Assembly (NCBI RefSeq): GCF_900961225.1
Contig: NZ_CAAHFN010000059.1
Span: 1 to 64,000 of the forward strand
Source: Modicisalibacter radicis
GTDB taxonomy: Bacteria; Pseudomonadota; Gammaproteobacteria; Pseudomonadales; Halomonadaceae
Direction: 5' to 3'
Length of the DNA: 64,000 nt
Made by a program: the position numbers and the translations under genes. The first letter of the stretch is position 1; each line of letters starts with the position of its first letter. Shown in pieces: positions 43,175 to 53,235 of the stretch. Below the pieces are notes generated by a model that had not been told where the DNA came from, did no database searches, and saw only the letters and a list, made by a program, of their open reading frames with translations.

Positions 43175-43630
43175 ATGAGTAACGAATACCGTCATGTACT
43201 GGTCGCCGTGGATCTGACCAAGGATTCGTACAAGGTGCTGGAGCGCGCCATTCCCATCGCTCGGCGCAACCACGCCAAGCTCTCGATCATCCACACGCTG
43301 GAACCGCTGGGCTTCGCCTATGGAGGCGATATCCCCATGGATCTGACCAGCATCCAGGATCAGCTCGACGATCACGCCAAGCACCGCCTGGCCGAGATCG
43401 CCGATCCCCATGACATCCCGCGCGAGGATCAATACGTGGTGGTGGGCATGCCGGATACCGAGATCCACCGCTTCTCCAAGGAGCACAGCGTCGACTTGAT
43501 CGTGGTCGGCTCCCACGGCCGCCATGGCTTCGCCCTGCTGCTGGGCTCGACATCGACGGGCGTGCTGCACGGCGCCCAGTGCGACGTGCTGGCGGTACGC
43601 GTCGGCAACGATGGGGAAACCGACGAATGA
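43175..43630 (+). CDS. uspA: Universal stress protein, UspA family
   Basis: 151 residues. It has the Usp fold with VLVAVDLTKDSYKVLERA at the start and the C-terminal DLIVVGSHGRHGFALLLGST. The latter is a variant of the G-2x-G-9x-G(S/T) nucleotide loop, so ATP binding is uncertain. UspA-type proteins accumulate on growth arrest and stress. GGAGGG lies before ATG 43175. It is single, with a strong hairpin after it. Confidence 0.88.
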   Translation: MSNEYRHVLVAVDLTKDSYKVLERAIPIARRNHAKLSIIHTLEPLGFAYGGDIPMDLTSIQDQLDDHAKHRLAEIADPHDIPREDQYVVVGMPDTEIHRFSKEHSVDLIVVGSHGRHGFALLLGSTSTGVLHGAQCDVLAVRVGNDGETDE

Positions 43631-43655
43631 CCGGCAACGGCTGACGCTTCCACCA

Positions 43656-43682
43656 CGGGCCGGCAGCCAGGCTGCCGGCCCG
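43656..43682. terminator. Strong hairpin between convergent uspA and uup
   Basis: A perfect 12-bp stem (CGGGCCGGCAGC/GCTGCCGGCCCG) with a 3-nt loop, 26 bp past uspA and 14 bp before the uup stop. It lacks a T run, so termination may be partial. Confidence 0.6.
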
Positions 43683-43695
43683 CCTCGTCGGCGCG

Positions 43696-45618
<1,923 letters not shown>

Positions 45619-45722
45619 GCCCACCTCGTCATGGCAAGTTTCAAGAACGGCCATTGTAACGCATGGCCGGCACCTCGTGGCCTTGGGTACAATGATCGAT
45701 TCCCGCGATTCAGGAGAGCGAC

Positions 45723-46586
45723 GTGAGCGATACCCCGCCAAGCACCTCCGACAGCGACAACCCGCTGCCCGATGCGCTGCGTTTCAAGGCCGCCGCCCCG
45801 CTGGTCGACATCGGCGCCAACCTGACCCACGACAGCTTTCGTCGCGACGCCGCCGCGGTGATCGCGCGGGCCCGCGACGCCGGCGTCGAGACGCTGATCG
45901 TCACCGGCACCGACCTTGAGCATGCTCGTCAGGCGCTCGAGCTGGCCGCTCGCCATCCCGGGCTCCATGCCACCGCCGGCGTGCACCCGCACGAGGCCAG
46001 TCAATGGTCGGCCTCGCTGGCCGGCGAGTTCGCCGCGCTTTACCGCGAGCCGGGCATCGTCGCCGTCGGCGAATGCGGGCTCGATTTCAACCGCAACTTC
46101 TCGTCGCCGGCCGACCAGGAACGCGCCTTCGAGGCGCAGCTGGGACTCGCCGTCGAGGCCGGCCTGCCGCTGTTCATCCACGAGCGCGACGCCGGCGCGC
46201 GCATGCTCGAGATACTCAGGAGCTGGCGCGACGACATCGCCGACGCGGTCATCCACTGCTTCACCGGCGATCGCAGGACGCTGCACGGCTATCTCGATCT
46301 CGACCTGCACATCGGCCTGACCGGCTGGCTGTGCGACGAGCGACGCGGCCACCACCTGCGCGAACTGCTCGCCGACATCCCGCTAGAGCGGCTGATGGTC
46401 GAGACCGACTGTCCCTACCTGCTGCCGCGCAACCTGCCGGCGAAGGCGCCCGGGCGACGCCACGAACCGGCCCTGCTGCCGTGGATCGTGCGCGAGATCG
46501 CCCACTGGCATGGCGATACCGAAGCCGCCATTTCCCGGGCGACCACGACCACGGCACACCATTTCTTCCGCTTGGAGGTCCAGTGA
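45723..46586 (+). CDS. tatD: TatD family deoxyribonuclease
   Basis: 287 residues. The metallo-TIM barrel has DIGANLTHDSF (the usual DxHxH replaced by D-I-G-A-N-L-T-H), TAGVHPHEA, VGECGLDFNRNFS, LFIHERDA, HCFTG and ETDCPYLLP. These are the metal ligands of TatD nucleases. The N-terminal change is normal for TatD itself (DIGVNLTSSQF in E. coli). About 20 residues precede the barrel. The GTG start 45723 has AGGAG upstream. Its stop overlaps the next ATG (TGATG). Confidence 0.9.
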   Translation: MSDTPPSTSDSDNPLPDALRFKAAAPLVDIGANLTHDSFRRDAAAVIARARDAGVETLIVTGTDLEHARQALELAARHPGLHATAGVHPHEASQWSASLAGEFAALYREPGIVAVGECGLDFNRNFSSPADQERAFEAQLGLAVEAGLPLFIHERDAGARMLEILRSWRDDIADAVIHCFTGDRRTLHGYLDLDLHIGLTGWLCDERRGHHLRELLADIPLERLMVETDCPYLLPRNLPAKAPGRRHEPALLPWIVREIAHWHGDTEAAISRATTTTAHHFFRLEVQ

Positions 46587-47071
46587 TGGCGGATTACCCC
46601 GGCTTCATCACCGTCGAGACCGGCGAGGACGATGCGCTCCCGCTGGCCATCGCCTGGGCGCTGCCCGACGGCCAGATCAAGCACACCCTGATCCAGCCCG
46701 ACGACGAGTGGCTCAACGACGAACTGCTCAAGCTCGGCGACTACAGCCTGGAAGAGCTGCGCACCTTCGGCGTCAGTCCGCTGGACGTCATCCGCGAACT
46801 CGAGGGCGACCACTACAGCGCCACGCTGTTCACCGCCGGCGTTTTCGACGACGAAGCCGGTCTGTCGCGGCTGTTCGACGACTACGGCGTCGACCCCTTC
46901 GTCGAGCTGGCCCCGGCCGAGAGTCTCTACCCCGACCTCGCTCCCGGCGAATGGGCCCGGGCGCGCAACGAGCTGTTCGGCGAGCTGGGGCTCGAACCGC
47001 TGCGCCCCGATCACGAAGTGCAGGTCATGCTGTACCTGCATCAGCGGCTGATCGACGACGCCGCGAGCTGA
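46586..47071 (+). CDS. Unknown protein coupled to tatD
   Basis: 161 residues, acidic and soluble. ATG 46586 overlaps the tatD stop, with TTGGAGG just before, so it is translated together with tatD. The start FITVETGEDDALPLAIAWAL followed by PDGQIKHTLIQPDDEW resembles the first motif of DnaQ-type 3'-5' exonucleases, with Glu kept and the leading Asp replaced by Thr. No clear later exonuclease motif is visible, so it may be a degenerate or very distant member. The coupling to a TatD nuclease makes a nucleic-acid role attractive but unproven. Confidence 0.7.
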   Translation: MADYPGFITVETGEDDALPLAIAWALPDGQIKHTLIQPDDEWLNDELLKLGDYSLEELRTFGVSPLDVIRELEGDHYSATLFTAGVFDDEAGLSRLFDDYGVDPFVELAPAESLYPDLAPGEWARARNELFGELGLEPLRPDHEVQVMLYLHQRLIDDAAS

Positions 47072-47117
47072 AGCGCAGCCAGGGGGCGCCGGACCATGCG
47101 CTGACCGGTGCCGGCCT

Positions 47118-47520
47118 CTACACCGGGGCCGTCTGGCGCCGGCCATCGACAAGACGCGCCTGCCCTCTGGCGATCGCGACATCGCGCGACGCCGCCTCGC
47201 CATAGAAGGCCTCGAGGCGGCGCGAAACGCCTCGCCGCGAAGGGGCAGCCCCTCGCACCGATAACGCTCGGTACGCGCTTCGACCCGTTCGCGAAACACC
47301 CCGCGATCCACCGGCACGTCGCCGAGGTTGTCGACGCTGACATTGAAGCGCCGCCGGCAGGCCCGGGAAAACAGCAGCTCCAGGGCCTGCGGCGCCACTT
47401 CGGCGACCTCGAAGGCCTGTTGCTCGCGGGCGTCGCGGCCGTCGGGCAGATACCAGTAGCCGTAGTCCTCCAACTGCCGCCGACGCTCGCCGGCGATGCA
47501 CCAGTGGCTGGTCTCTACTA
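47118..47520 (-). pseudogene. epmC: Broken native epmC (elongation factor P hydroxylase)
   Basis: The minus strand encodes SHWCIAGERRRQLEDYGYWY, PDGRDAREQQAFEVAEVAPQ and RRFNVSVDNLGDVPVDRG, in the order of E. coli EpmC (YfcM). The family's first ~60 residues, including the HE of the HExxH metal site, are missing, and the sequence beyond 47,520 is AT-rich and unrelated. Near 47,215 the frame breaks. GEAFRA is in one frame and LEAFYGEAASRD in the next, and one extra C would restore a continuous reading to the stop at 47118. Both lesions make it non-functional. Base composition matches the backbone, so this is the original host copy. A complete divergent epmC lies at 61036-61572. Confidence 0.85.
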
Positions 47521-47920
47521 ACATCATAACGATTTATGTACACAAACAAATCTTTGGTTGATACCAAAAAATTAAAACTGCCTAATTTATTGCCAATATA
47601 CATTAAAAATGTACAAAAAAGCGGGCATAAAAAACTAACTTGCACATCAAACTCAATGTGAAGTGGTTCAGTGGATGTGACCAACCCAGTTAAGGGATAA
47701 CACCCTCAACTGGAGACTGTACTACATGAGCACGAGAAATAAATATCCCAAGGAGTTCAAACTGGACGCAATCAGCCTCGTGTTGGAGCGGACCTAAACC
47801 AGGGGGAAGGTCACCTCCAGTGCGGGAAAGCCAAAGCCAGCCGACAGGGCACGCAACAGAGCGCAACTGATCACGGCAGCAAAGCGCGCCATCAGCACCT
47901 ATGGGAAACAGTGGCAAGGG
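47521..47920. other. Island left junction: AT-rich segment with IS remnants
   Basis: From 47,521 composition falls sharply to AT-rich. There is a TACATT/AATGTA inverted repeat at 47599-47613 and an 11-bp imperfect hairpin at 47686-47713 (CCAGTTAAGGG/CCCTCAACTGG). The start of an IS3-type orfA follows at 47726-47797. Bases 47,798-47,920 hold no frame I can assign. Confidence 0.6.
47726..47797 (+). pseudogene. IS3-family orfA fragment
   Basis: Twenty-three codons reading MSTRNKYPKEFKLDAISLVL then ERT and a stop. RNKYPKEFKLDAI is the usual opening of an IS3-family helix-turn-helix orfA. The rest of the transposase is absent. It differs from the two other IS3-type copies in the island, so it marks a separate insertion. 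Confidence 0.6.
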
Positions 47921-48586
47921 CTAAATCGCCGGTATCTCAGTACGCCTGGAACCTGCAGGACGCTTCGCAGCGTCGAGATAAGCCCGACACATCAAGGCCA
48001 GTTCATCACCGAGACGGTTTGCCATTGCCGGTGAAATCTCGCGGGTAAGGAGGCTTCGAACCGTTCCGAAAAGCATGTTGAGAAACGAGTGGTTTACCAG
48101 TGCGAGATCATCGAATTCCGCGTCGGGAGCACTTTTGAACATCGCGGCCGCCGCCGCCTCAATACGCTGGATGCAGTCCTCGGTCAGAGCGGACGTATTC
48201 ACCTCAACGGCGACGAGATAGAGCGCCCGCGTTGCATTGCGTTTTAGGGTTTTCGCATCGCAGTACGCCTTCACCAGAGCATCGCTCATTTCAGTCAGCG
48301 GCGCACCATGGCTGGCAAGGCAGGCATTTTCGACAGCTTCGGCAATCGCGTTCAGATAACGCCCGATCACCGCATAAAGCAGCGCTTCCTTGTGCGGATA
48401 ATATTGATACATCGTGCCCACTGACACACCCGCCCGCGCCGCAACGCGCGTGGTCGTCAACCGTGTCGGACCGTCGCTCAGCAAAACCTGAATCGTTGCC
48501 TCGAATATCGCCTCAACAGTCGCGAGTGCACGCGCTTGGCGCGGTGATTTACGGGCGCGGAGGTGTTGTGGAGGAACCGAGGTCAA
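47921..48586 (-). CDS. TetR/AcrR family regulator
   Basis: 221 residues. The helix-turn-helix is TTTRVAARAGVSVGTMYQYY (about 43-62), preceded by RALATVEAIFEATIQVL. The ligand domain (about 85-210) is of the TetR type. The start is a TTG at 48586, with no better alternative that keeps the first helix. It is divergent from an SDR gene, with 74 AT-rich bp between them that probably hold both promoters and the operator. It likely represses that SDR. Its ligand is unknown. The composition is less GC-rich than the backbone. Confidence 0.85.
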   Translation of the reverse strand: MTSVPPQHLRARKSPRQARALATVEAIFEATIQVLLSDGPTRLTTTRVAARAGVSVGTMYQYYPHKEALLYAVIGRYLNAIAEAVENACLASHGAPLTEMSDALVKAYCDAKTLKRNATRALYLVAVEVNTSALTEDCIQRIEAAAAAMFKSAPDAEFDDLALVNHSFLNMLFGTVRSLLTREISPAMANRLGDELALMCRAYLDAAKRPAGSRRTEIPAI

Positions 48587-48660
48587 AAGCGAATTCCAAT
48601 GCTGAATTATCTTTCATATACTGAATACCCCCTTCAAGTCAAGCCCAACAAGGATTCCTC

Positions 48661-49392
48661 ATGGCGAACATACCTATCGCACTCGTTACCGGCGCCAATA
48701 AAGGCATTGGATTCGAAATTGCGCGGCAACTTGCCGAAGCCGGAGCGAAAGTGCTTCTCGGCGCCCGCGATCCCGGCCGCGGGCAAAGTGCAGCGTCGAA
48801 CCTGACGGCCGACGGTCTCGACGTCTCATACCTGTCGCTCGACACATTGGACGAAGACAGCATCCAAGCCGCTGCGACGCGGATCGAGGCAGAATACGGC
48901 CGCCTCGACATCCTGGTCAACAATGTCGGCATCTGGGACACCCGCGACGGCGTGCCGAGCGGCGCACCACGGGATGTCGTTCGAACCACGATGGAAACGA
49001 ACTTCTTCGGCACGCTTACCGTAACGCAGGCTCTGCTGCCGCTGCTGCACAAGTCCCAAGCAGGCCGGATCGTGAACCTCTCGAGCACTCTGGGTTCGCT
49101 TGCCTGCAACGGCGACCCGTCATCGCCTTATTATTCCGCGCAAAACATCGGTTACAATGCCTCCAAAGCAGCGGTGAACATGCTCACTGTCGAACTTGCG
49201 GAAGAATTGCGCGAAAGCAGCATTATCGTGAATTCGGTCTGCCCCGGTTTTGTCAAGACCGATCTGACGGGCCAGCAAGGCGAAGTATTGCCGTCGGAAG
49301 CGGCGAAAGTGCCGGTTCGCTGCGCATTGCTCAGCAGCGAGGAAGCCTTCTCAGGGCGGTTCCTCGATACCGCCGGCGAAATACCGTGGTGA
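48661..49392 (+). CDS. Short-chain dehydrogenase/reductase
   Basis: 243 residues. The NAD(P) motif is VTGANKGIGFEIA (about 9-21), LVNNVGIWD follows, and the catalytic Ser (NLSSTLGSLA) and Tyr-x3-Lys (GYNASKAAV) are present. GANKGIGFE is close to plant/fungal-type carbonyl reductases, so a ketone or aldehyde is a likely substrate. AAGGA lies 6 nt before ATG 48661. It is regulated in all likelihood by the divergent TetR gene. Confidence 0.88.
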   Translation: MANIPIALVTGANKGIGFEIARQLAEAGAKVLLGARDPGRGQSAASNLTADGLDVSYLSLDTLDEDSIQAAATRIEAEYGRLDILVNNVGIWDTRDGVPSGAPRDVVRTTMETNFFGTLTVTQALLPLLHKSQAGRIVNLSSTLGSLACNGDPSSPYYSAQNIGYNASKAAVNMLTVELAEELRESSIIVNSVCPGFVKTDLTGQQGEVLPSEAAKVPVRCALLSSEEAFSGRFLDTAGEIPW

Positions 49393-49931
49393 AAGCTTCG
49401 TTCTAACGAAAGCAATCCCGCAACAATTGCTTCCGGATGATCGAGGGCGATTGATCCCCGCTTGGTCTAGCCGTACGAACAACCACGGATAGCTGACCTC
49501 GCCGGTATCCGGCTCGTAGCGTTCCCGGCCACCGCAACCGCCTCCTTGAAGTGGCGCGTGAAGCGTTCGAATGCCAACGACAGCTGCTCGATCTGTTCTT
49601 GGGTCGGTTCGGTCATAATCCAAGAGAAGCATGTCTTCCAGTTCGAAGCCAGCATGCGATAACGATCGTGTTGCTTTTAGATCGCCCGTCAGCTTCGATA
49701 GCAGGATGTGTAGTCCGGTGAAATTGTTCCAGGCGACTTGTGAAACACCCGCTCGACGGCGGCCAAGAGAATTCACATATCGGATAAACGGACGACTGCT
49801 TTTATCCCCGTTAGTGCGCGCCGGCATTGTCCGCGCGGCAAGTTCGCGGACGAATGCGACTCCAAGCCCGCTTAAGCACCGGTGACCAAAGCTGTTGCAT
49901 TCTTTTTCAGTAATCAGTTTCCCATAATAGG
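49393..49931. other. Gene-poor stretch with degenerate coding traces
   Basis: 539 bp. On the minus strand two frames overlap and alternate: one with AWNNFTGLHILLSKLTGDL, another with MTEPTQEQIEQLSLAFERF, then GRERYEPDTGEVSYPWLF in the first frame again. The switching suggests a frameshifted relic of one gene that I cannot name. No intact gene is supported. Confidence 0.4.
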
Positions 49932-50801
49932 TCAGAAACTGGATCGTTTTCCCTGTGCCGCAATGGAAACCTCTTCCCAGGCATTCCAGGTATCAAGCCG
50001 TTCCTTATAGGCCTTCTTGATCATGGGCAACAACCACGAGCCGAGGATCAGGCGCAATGGCGGTTCACCCGCGTCTACAACTTTGAAAATGGCCGGTATG
50101 GTCGCTTGTGGATCGCCCTGCATGTCAGCGGTAAAGGAGCCGTGAATCTTTTTGCGCAGTGCCTCATATTCCGGCATGGAGGGTGCCAGTCTGGTTGATG
50201 ATCTGAAACCGGTATCGAAACTGGCCGGTTCGATAATAGTAACCTTGATGCCGAAATCGGCCACCTCGCCGGACAGCGATTCGGACAACGCCTCGACGGC
50301 GAATTTACTGGCCAGGTAGATGCCGCCGGTGGGCGGGCTGAGCACCCCGGCAATACTCGACAGGGTGAGAATGTGGCCACTGCCCTGCGCGCGTAAAAAT
50401 GGCAGGACTGCCTGGATGACAGACAGGGAGCCAAACACGTTGGTGTCGAAGTTTGCTCGAGCCTCGTCAGGATCGATCTCTTCAATCGCGCTCATATAGC
50501 CATAACCGGCATTGCACAGCACCACATCAAGACGACCGAAGTGCTGGTGAGCCTGGGCAACGGTCGCAAACACCGCCTGGCGATCCGTGACGTCGAGCGG
50601 CAGTGCCAAAATAGCCTCGCCATAAGTCGCGACCATCTCGTTGAGCACCTTCGGGTCGCGAGCGGTGGCAACGACCTTTTCACCGCGTTCCAAGGCGGCT
50701 TCCGCCCAGATACGGCCAAAGCCACGGGACGCACCGGTAATAAACCAAACTTTTTCTTGAGACATAACTTTTTCTTGAGACATAACTTTTTCTTGAGACA
50801 C
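49932..50801 (-). CDS. Short-chain dehydrogenase with triplicated N-terminal hexapeptide
   Basis: 289 residues. After the start comes MSQEKV three times, then WFITGASRGFGRIWAEAA (NADP-binding), LCNAGYGYMSAIEE, the catalytic LSSIAG and Tyr-x3-Lys in YLASKFAVEAL, and EPASFDTGF. This is the classical SDR kind often annotated as ketoreductase. The start is GTG 50801 with AGGAG about 9 nt before. The later ATG codons at 50783 and 50765 lie inside the repeat. It faces a TetR regulator across a pair of palindromes. The protein tolerates the extra 12 residues because they precede the first strand. Confidence 0.87.
   Translation of the reverse strand: MSQEKVMSQEKVMSQEKVWFITGASRGFGRIWAEAALERGEKVVATARDPKVLNEMVATYGEAILALPLDVTDRQAVFATVAQAHQHFGRLDVVLCNAGYGYMSAIEEIDPDEARANFDTNVFGSLSVIQAVLPFLRAQGSGHILTLSSIAGVLSPPTGGIYLASKFAVEALSESLSGEVADFGIKVTIIEPASFDTGFRSSTRLAPSMPEYEALRKKIHGSFTADMQGDPQATIPAIFKVVDAGEPPLRLILGSWLLPMIKKAYKERLDTWNAWEEVSIAAQGKRSSF
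50748..50801 (-). repeat. Three 18-bp tandem repeats at the start of the SDR gene
   Basis: The unit ATGTCTCAAGAAAAAGTT occurs three times head to tail (50748-50765, 50766-50783, 50784-50801). The last, first-read unit begins GTG instead of ATG. The three are otherwise identical. Confidence 0.95.
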
Positions 50802-50823
50802 AATGTCAGCTCCTGTAAAATAT

Positions 50824-50859
50824 TGCACTGAGTGCATAAAAATACCTGCACTCAGTGCA
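50824..50859. promoter_or_regulatory. Twin palindromic operators between SDR and TetR genes
   Basis: TGCACTGAGTGCA (50824-50836) and TGCACTCAGTGCA (50847-50859) are each perfect 6-1-6 palindromes, centred 23 bp apart. They lie in the 74 bp between the divergent SDR and TetR starts. This is a typical self- and neighbour-repressing TetR layout. Confidence 0.85.
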
Positions 50860-50875
50860 AATATCAAGAGATTAT

Positions 50876-51493
50876 ATGTCCGAACGTATACCAGAAACAG
50901 AAACTGGGCAGGATCAATCGGGTGGCCTGCGCCAGCGCAAGCGCCGGGAAAACCACAACCGGATTGCGGCCACGGGCCTGAAGCTGTTTATCGACAATGG
51001 TTTTGAAGCTACAACGCTGGACATGATCGCGGAGGCCGCGGGCATCTCACGGCGGACGTTTTTCCACTACTTCAAGTCCAAAGAGGAAGTATTGTTGGCG
51101 CGAGAGACACGGGATTTTCCGGATGCCTTACGCAACGGCATGATGAAAATGCGGCACCACGTCGCCCCCTGGCCAGCGGCCATAGAATGTTTGCTCACCT
51201 TGGCATCACGTTATGAGACAAGGGATTCTTTTGCCATTGACCGATTGCTGCGCTCCACCGCCGCTTTACGAGCCCGTAAATGTGCTTTTTACGAGGAACT
51301 GGAGCAAGTACTGGGAGAGGCAATGGACGAATTGTGGCCAGCACCTGAACAACAGGCGGCCCATCGTGTCATCGCGATGGCTGCCATCGGTGTGCTGCGT
51401 CTTGCTCTGGACGATTGGCGGCGGGAAAGTGCTATGTATCCGGTGGCTCACTATCTTCAGAACAATCTCTCAGTGATAGAGAGTCAGTTCTGA
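50876..51493 (+). CDS. TetR family regulator
   Basis: 205 residues. The DNA-binding domain reads RIAATGLKLFIDNGFEATTL, then MIAEAAGISRRTFFHYF and KSKEEVL. The ligand domain is of the kind with a C-terminal TetR_C-type segment. ATG 50876 (MSERIPETE) is chosen, since the longer frame starts inside the second palindrome. It probably represses itself and the divergent SDR gene through the two palindromes. An IS110-type remnant begins immediately after its stop. Confidence 0.88.
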   Translation: MSERIPETETGQDQSGGLRQRKRRENHNRIAATGLKLFIDNGFEATTLDMIAEAAGISRRTFFHYFKSKEEVLLARETRDFPDALRNGMMKMRHHVAPWPAAIECLLTLASRYETRDSFAIDRLLRSTAALRARKCAFYEELEQVLGEAMDELWPAPEQQAAHRVIAMAAIGVLRLALDDWRRESAMYPVAHYLQNNLSVIESQF

Positions 51494-52178
51494 TTGAGGC
51501 AAGACCACTGCTTCATCCAGCGCCTTGATCCCTGGCAACCGCCGAGCCCAGCTTTGCGAGAGCTGCGCGCACTCGTCGAACGTCCACAGGCCCTCCAAGA
51601 GATGCGGCAACATGAACTGAACCGCTTGGAGGCTATGCACATTCATCCCGATCTTCCGTCACCGGTATGGTTCAGGACCATTTGCAGTGGCTGGATAAGC
51701 AGATTGCCAGAATCGAGTCAGACATTGATGATCATATCGATGGCCATCCGAAACTCAAACAGGACGCCGAGCTGATCAGCAGTACCCCGGGAATCAGACC
51801 TAAGACGGTGGCTCGGATACTGGCGTATCTAAGCGATATCAGGCGGTTTAAAAGCGCCAAGTCCTTAACCGCTTTCATCGGCGTCACGCCACGACAACGG
51901 TTATCTGGTAGCTCGCTCAAAGGGCGCACGATGATGTCACGGACAGGTCGTGGTGACGCCAGCCAATCACTCTACATGTCCGCCTGGTTGCCGTTCGGCA
52001 CAACCCTGTCGTGCGCATAATGGCTGCTCGCTTGCGAAATAGAGGCTTGGCGCCCAAAGTCATCGTCGGGGCCAATATGAGAAAGCTGGTTCATCTAATC
52101 TACGGGGTGGTCTGTTCCAACAAGCCATTCGATGCTCGGATACCGATGCAACAACTTGCTCTTCAAGACGGTATCTGA
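51494..52178 (+). pseudogene. IS110-family transposase remnant
   Basis: Three frames in turn give pieces of one transposase: RQDHCFIQRLDPWQPPSPAL at 51494 on; then LISSTPGIRPKTVARILAYL and FIGVTPRQRLSGSSLKGRT, the transposase_20 domain, from 51667; then LRNRGLAPKVIVGANMRKLV to the stop at 52176-52178. The N-terminal DEDD part is lacking. There are at least two frameshifts, so it is dead. The remaining 123 bp to the next gene show no frame. Confidence 0.8.
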
Positions 52179-52301
52179 CCCTCCTCACTCGCTTCAACCG
52201 GCAACCTGCTGGCCTCCATAGATCGGGCTGCTTTGCACGAGAGAGCCCTACGAAAGCGGATCGAAGATACGACAATACGGCTCGTGATCGGCCCCGTATT
52301 T

Positions 52302-53117
52302 TCAATGATCCCAACCGCTCGTCAGGCGTTTCCCGAAGACATGCAGGCGGCGACGTGCCTCAGCGTTGTAGGCCTGAGAATGCGCGCGTGCCTCGCGCAA
52401 GCCGTCGAAATAGCAGCCCGTGGTGGCAGCGTGCTCAGGGCCGTCGACCAGCGCCATGAGCGCGTCAGCCCCCTTCTCCACTGGCGTGGTGGGCTGCACG
52501 CCATTCTCGCGGACCATGGTCGTGTCCATGTTGGTGCCGGGGTGGAGACTGTTCACTGTTACGTTGCGCTTGGCCAGCGCTGCCGCTAAATCGAACGTCA
52601 TCATCACGCCGGCCAGCTTGCTGCGCATATAGGCGAGAAACCCATCGTAGTCGTGCTCGAGCATGATGTCGTCGAAATCGATGGCAGCCTGGCCGGCCGA
52701 AACGACATTGATCACGCGGGACGGCGCCCGAGCACCTAACAGAGGCAACAACGCCCTCGTAAGCAGCAAGGGAGCGAGGTAGTTGATGGCAAAATGACGC
52801 TCGTAACCATCCGACGTTTCGGTGCGCACGTTGCCAAGGGTGACCACCCCGGCATTATTGACCAGCACGTCCAACTGAGAGTACCGGCTTTCGAGCGTAT
52901 CGGCGAGGCGGCGGACTTCGGCCAGTGAGCCAAAATCCGCCGCGTGAAAGTCGGCCGTGCCGCCGGCACGTTGAATCGCGCCGACCAGCGCTCTGCCACG
53001 CTCGGCGTTGCGTCCATGCACGATCAAGTGAATCTCGGGCGAGGCCAGTCGTTGGGCGACATGGTGACCGAGCCCGTCCGTCGAACCAGTGATAAGGATA
53101 TTGCGAAGGTCAGACAT
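52302..53117 (-). CDS. Short-chain dehydrogenase/reductase
   Basis: 271 residues. ILITGSTDGLGHHVAQRLAS is the nucleotide site, VLVNNAGVV follows, the active Ser is in NVVSAGQAAI and the Tyr-x3-Lys position reads FLAYMRSKLAG. It resembles retinol-dehydrogenase-like SDRs acting on alcohols or ketones. ATG 53117 has a GGGGGT stretch before it. It lies 118 bp downstream of the GST gene on the same strand and may share its promoter and the TetR regulator at 54.2 kb. Confidence 0.86.
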   Translation of the reverse strand: MSDLRNILITGSTDGLGHHVAQRLASPEIHLIVHGRNAERGRALVGAIQRAGGTADFHAADFGSLAEVRRLADTLESRYSQLDVLVNNAGVVTLGNVRTETSDGYERHFAINYLAPLLLTRALLPLLGARAPSRVINVVSAGQAAIDFDDIMLEHDYDGFLAYMRSKLAGVMMTFDLAAALAKRNVTVNSLHPGTNMDTTMVRENGVQPTTPVEKGADALMALVDGPEHAATTGCYFDGLREARAHSQAYNAEARRRLHVFGKRLTSGWDH

Positions 53118-53235
53118 ATCAGAACCCCCAACCGAGATGGATCGTATTTGGGTAAGCGATGCTTCGAGATATCAACTTCGATTTTACATTCGACGCCGTG
53201 CGTCAATTGAAACTGGAGCGTCTAACTCTCAGAAT

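Noticed and set aside
46415..47527. 370-codon minus-strand frame covering the epmC remnant and part of tatD
   Set aside because: Only its first ~100 codons are EpmC-like. The rest is the antisense of the tatD-coupled gene, so it is not one gene.
47118..47684. 188-codon minus-strand frame starting in the AT-rich junction
   Set aside because: Its start is in junction sequence and its middle is the wrong frame of epmC. Only the last ~35 codons are genuine epmC.
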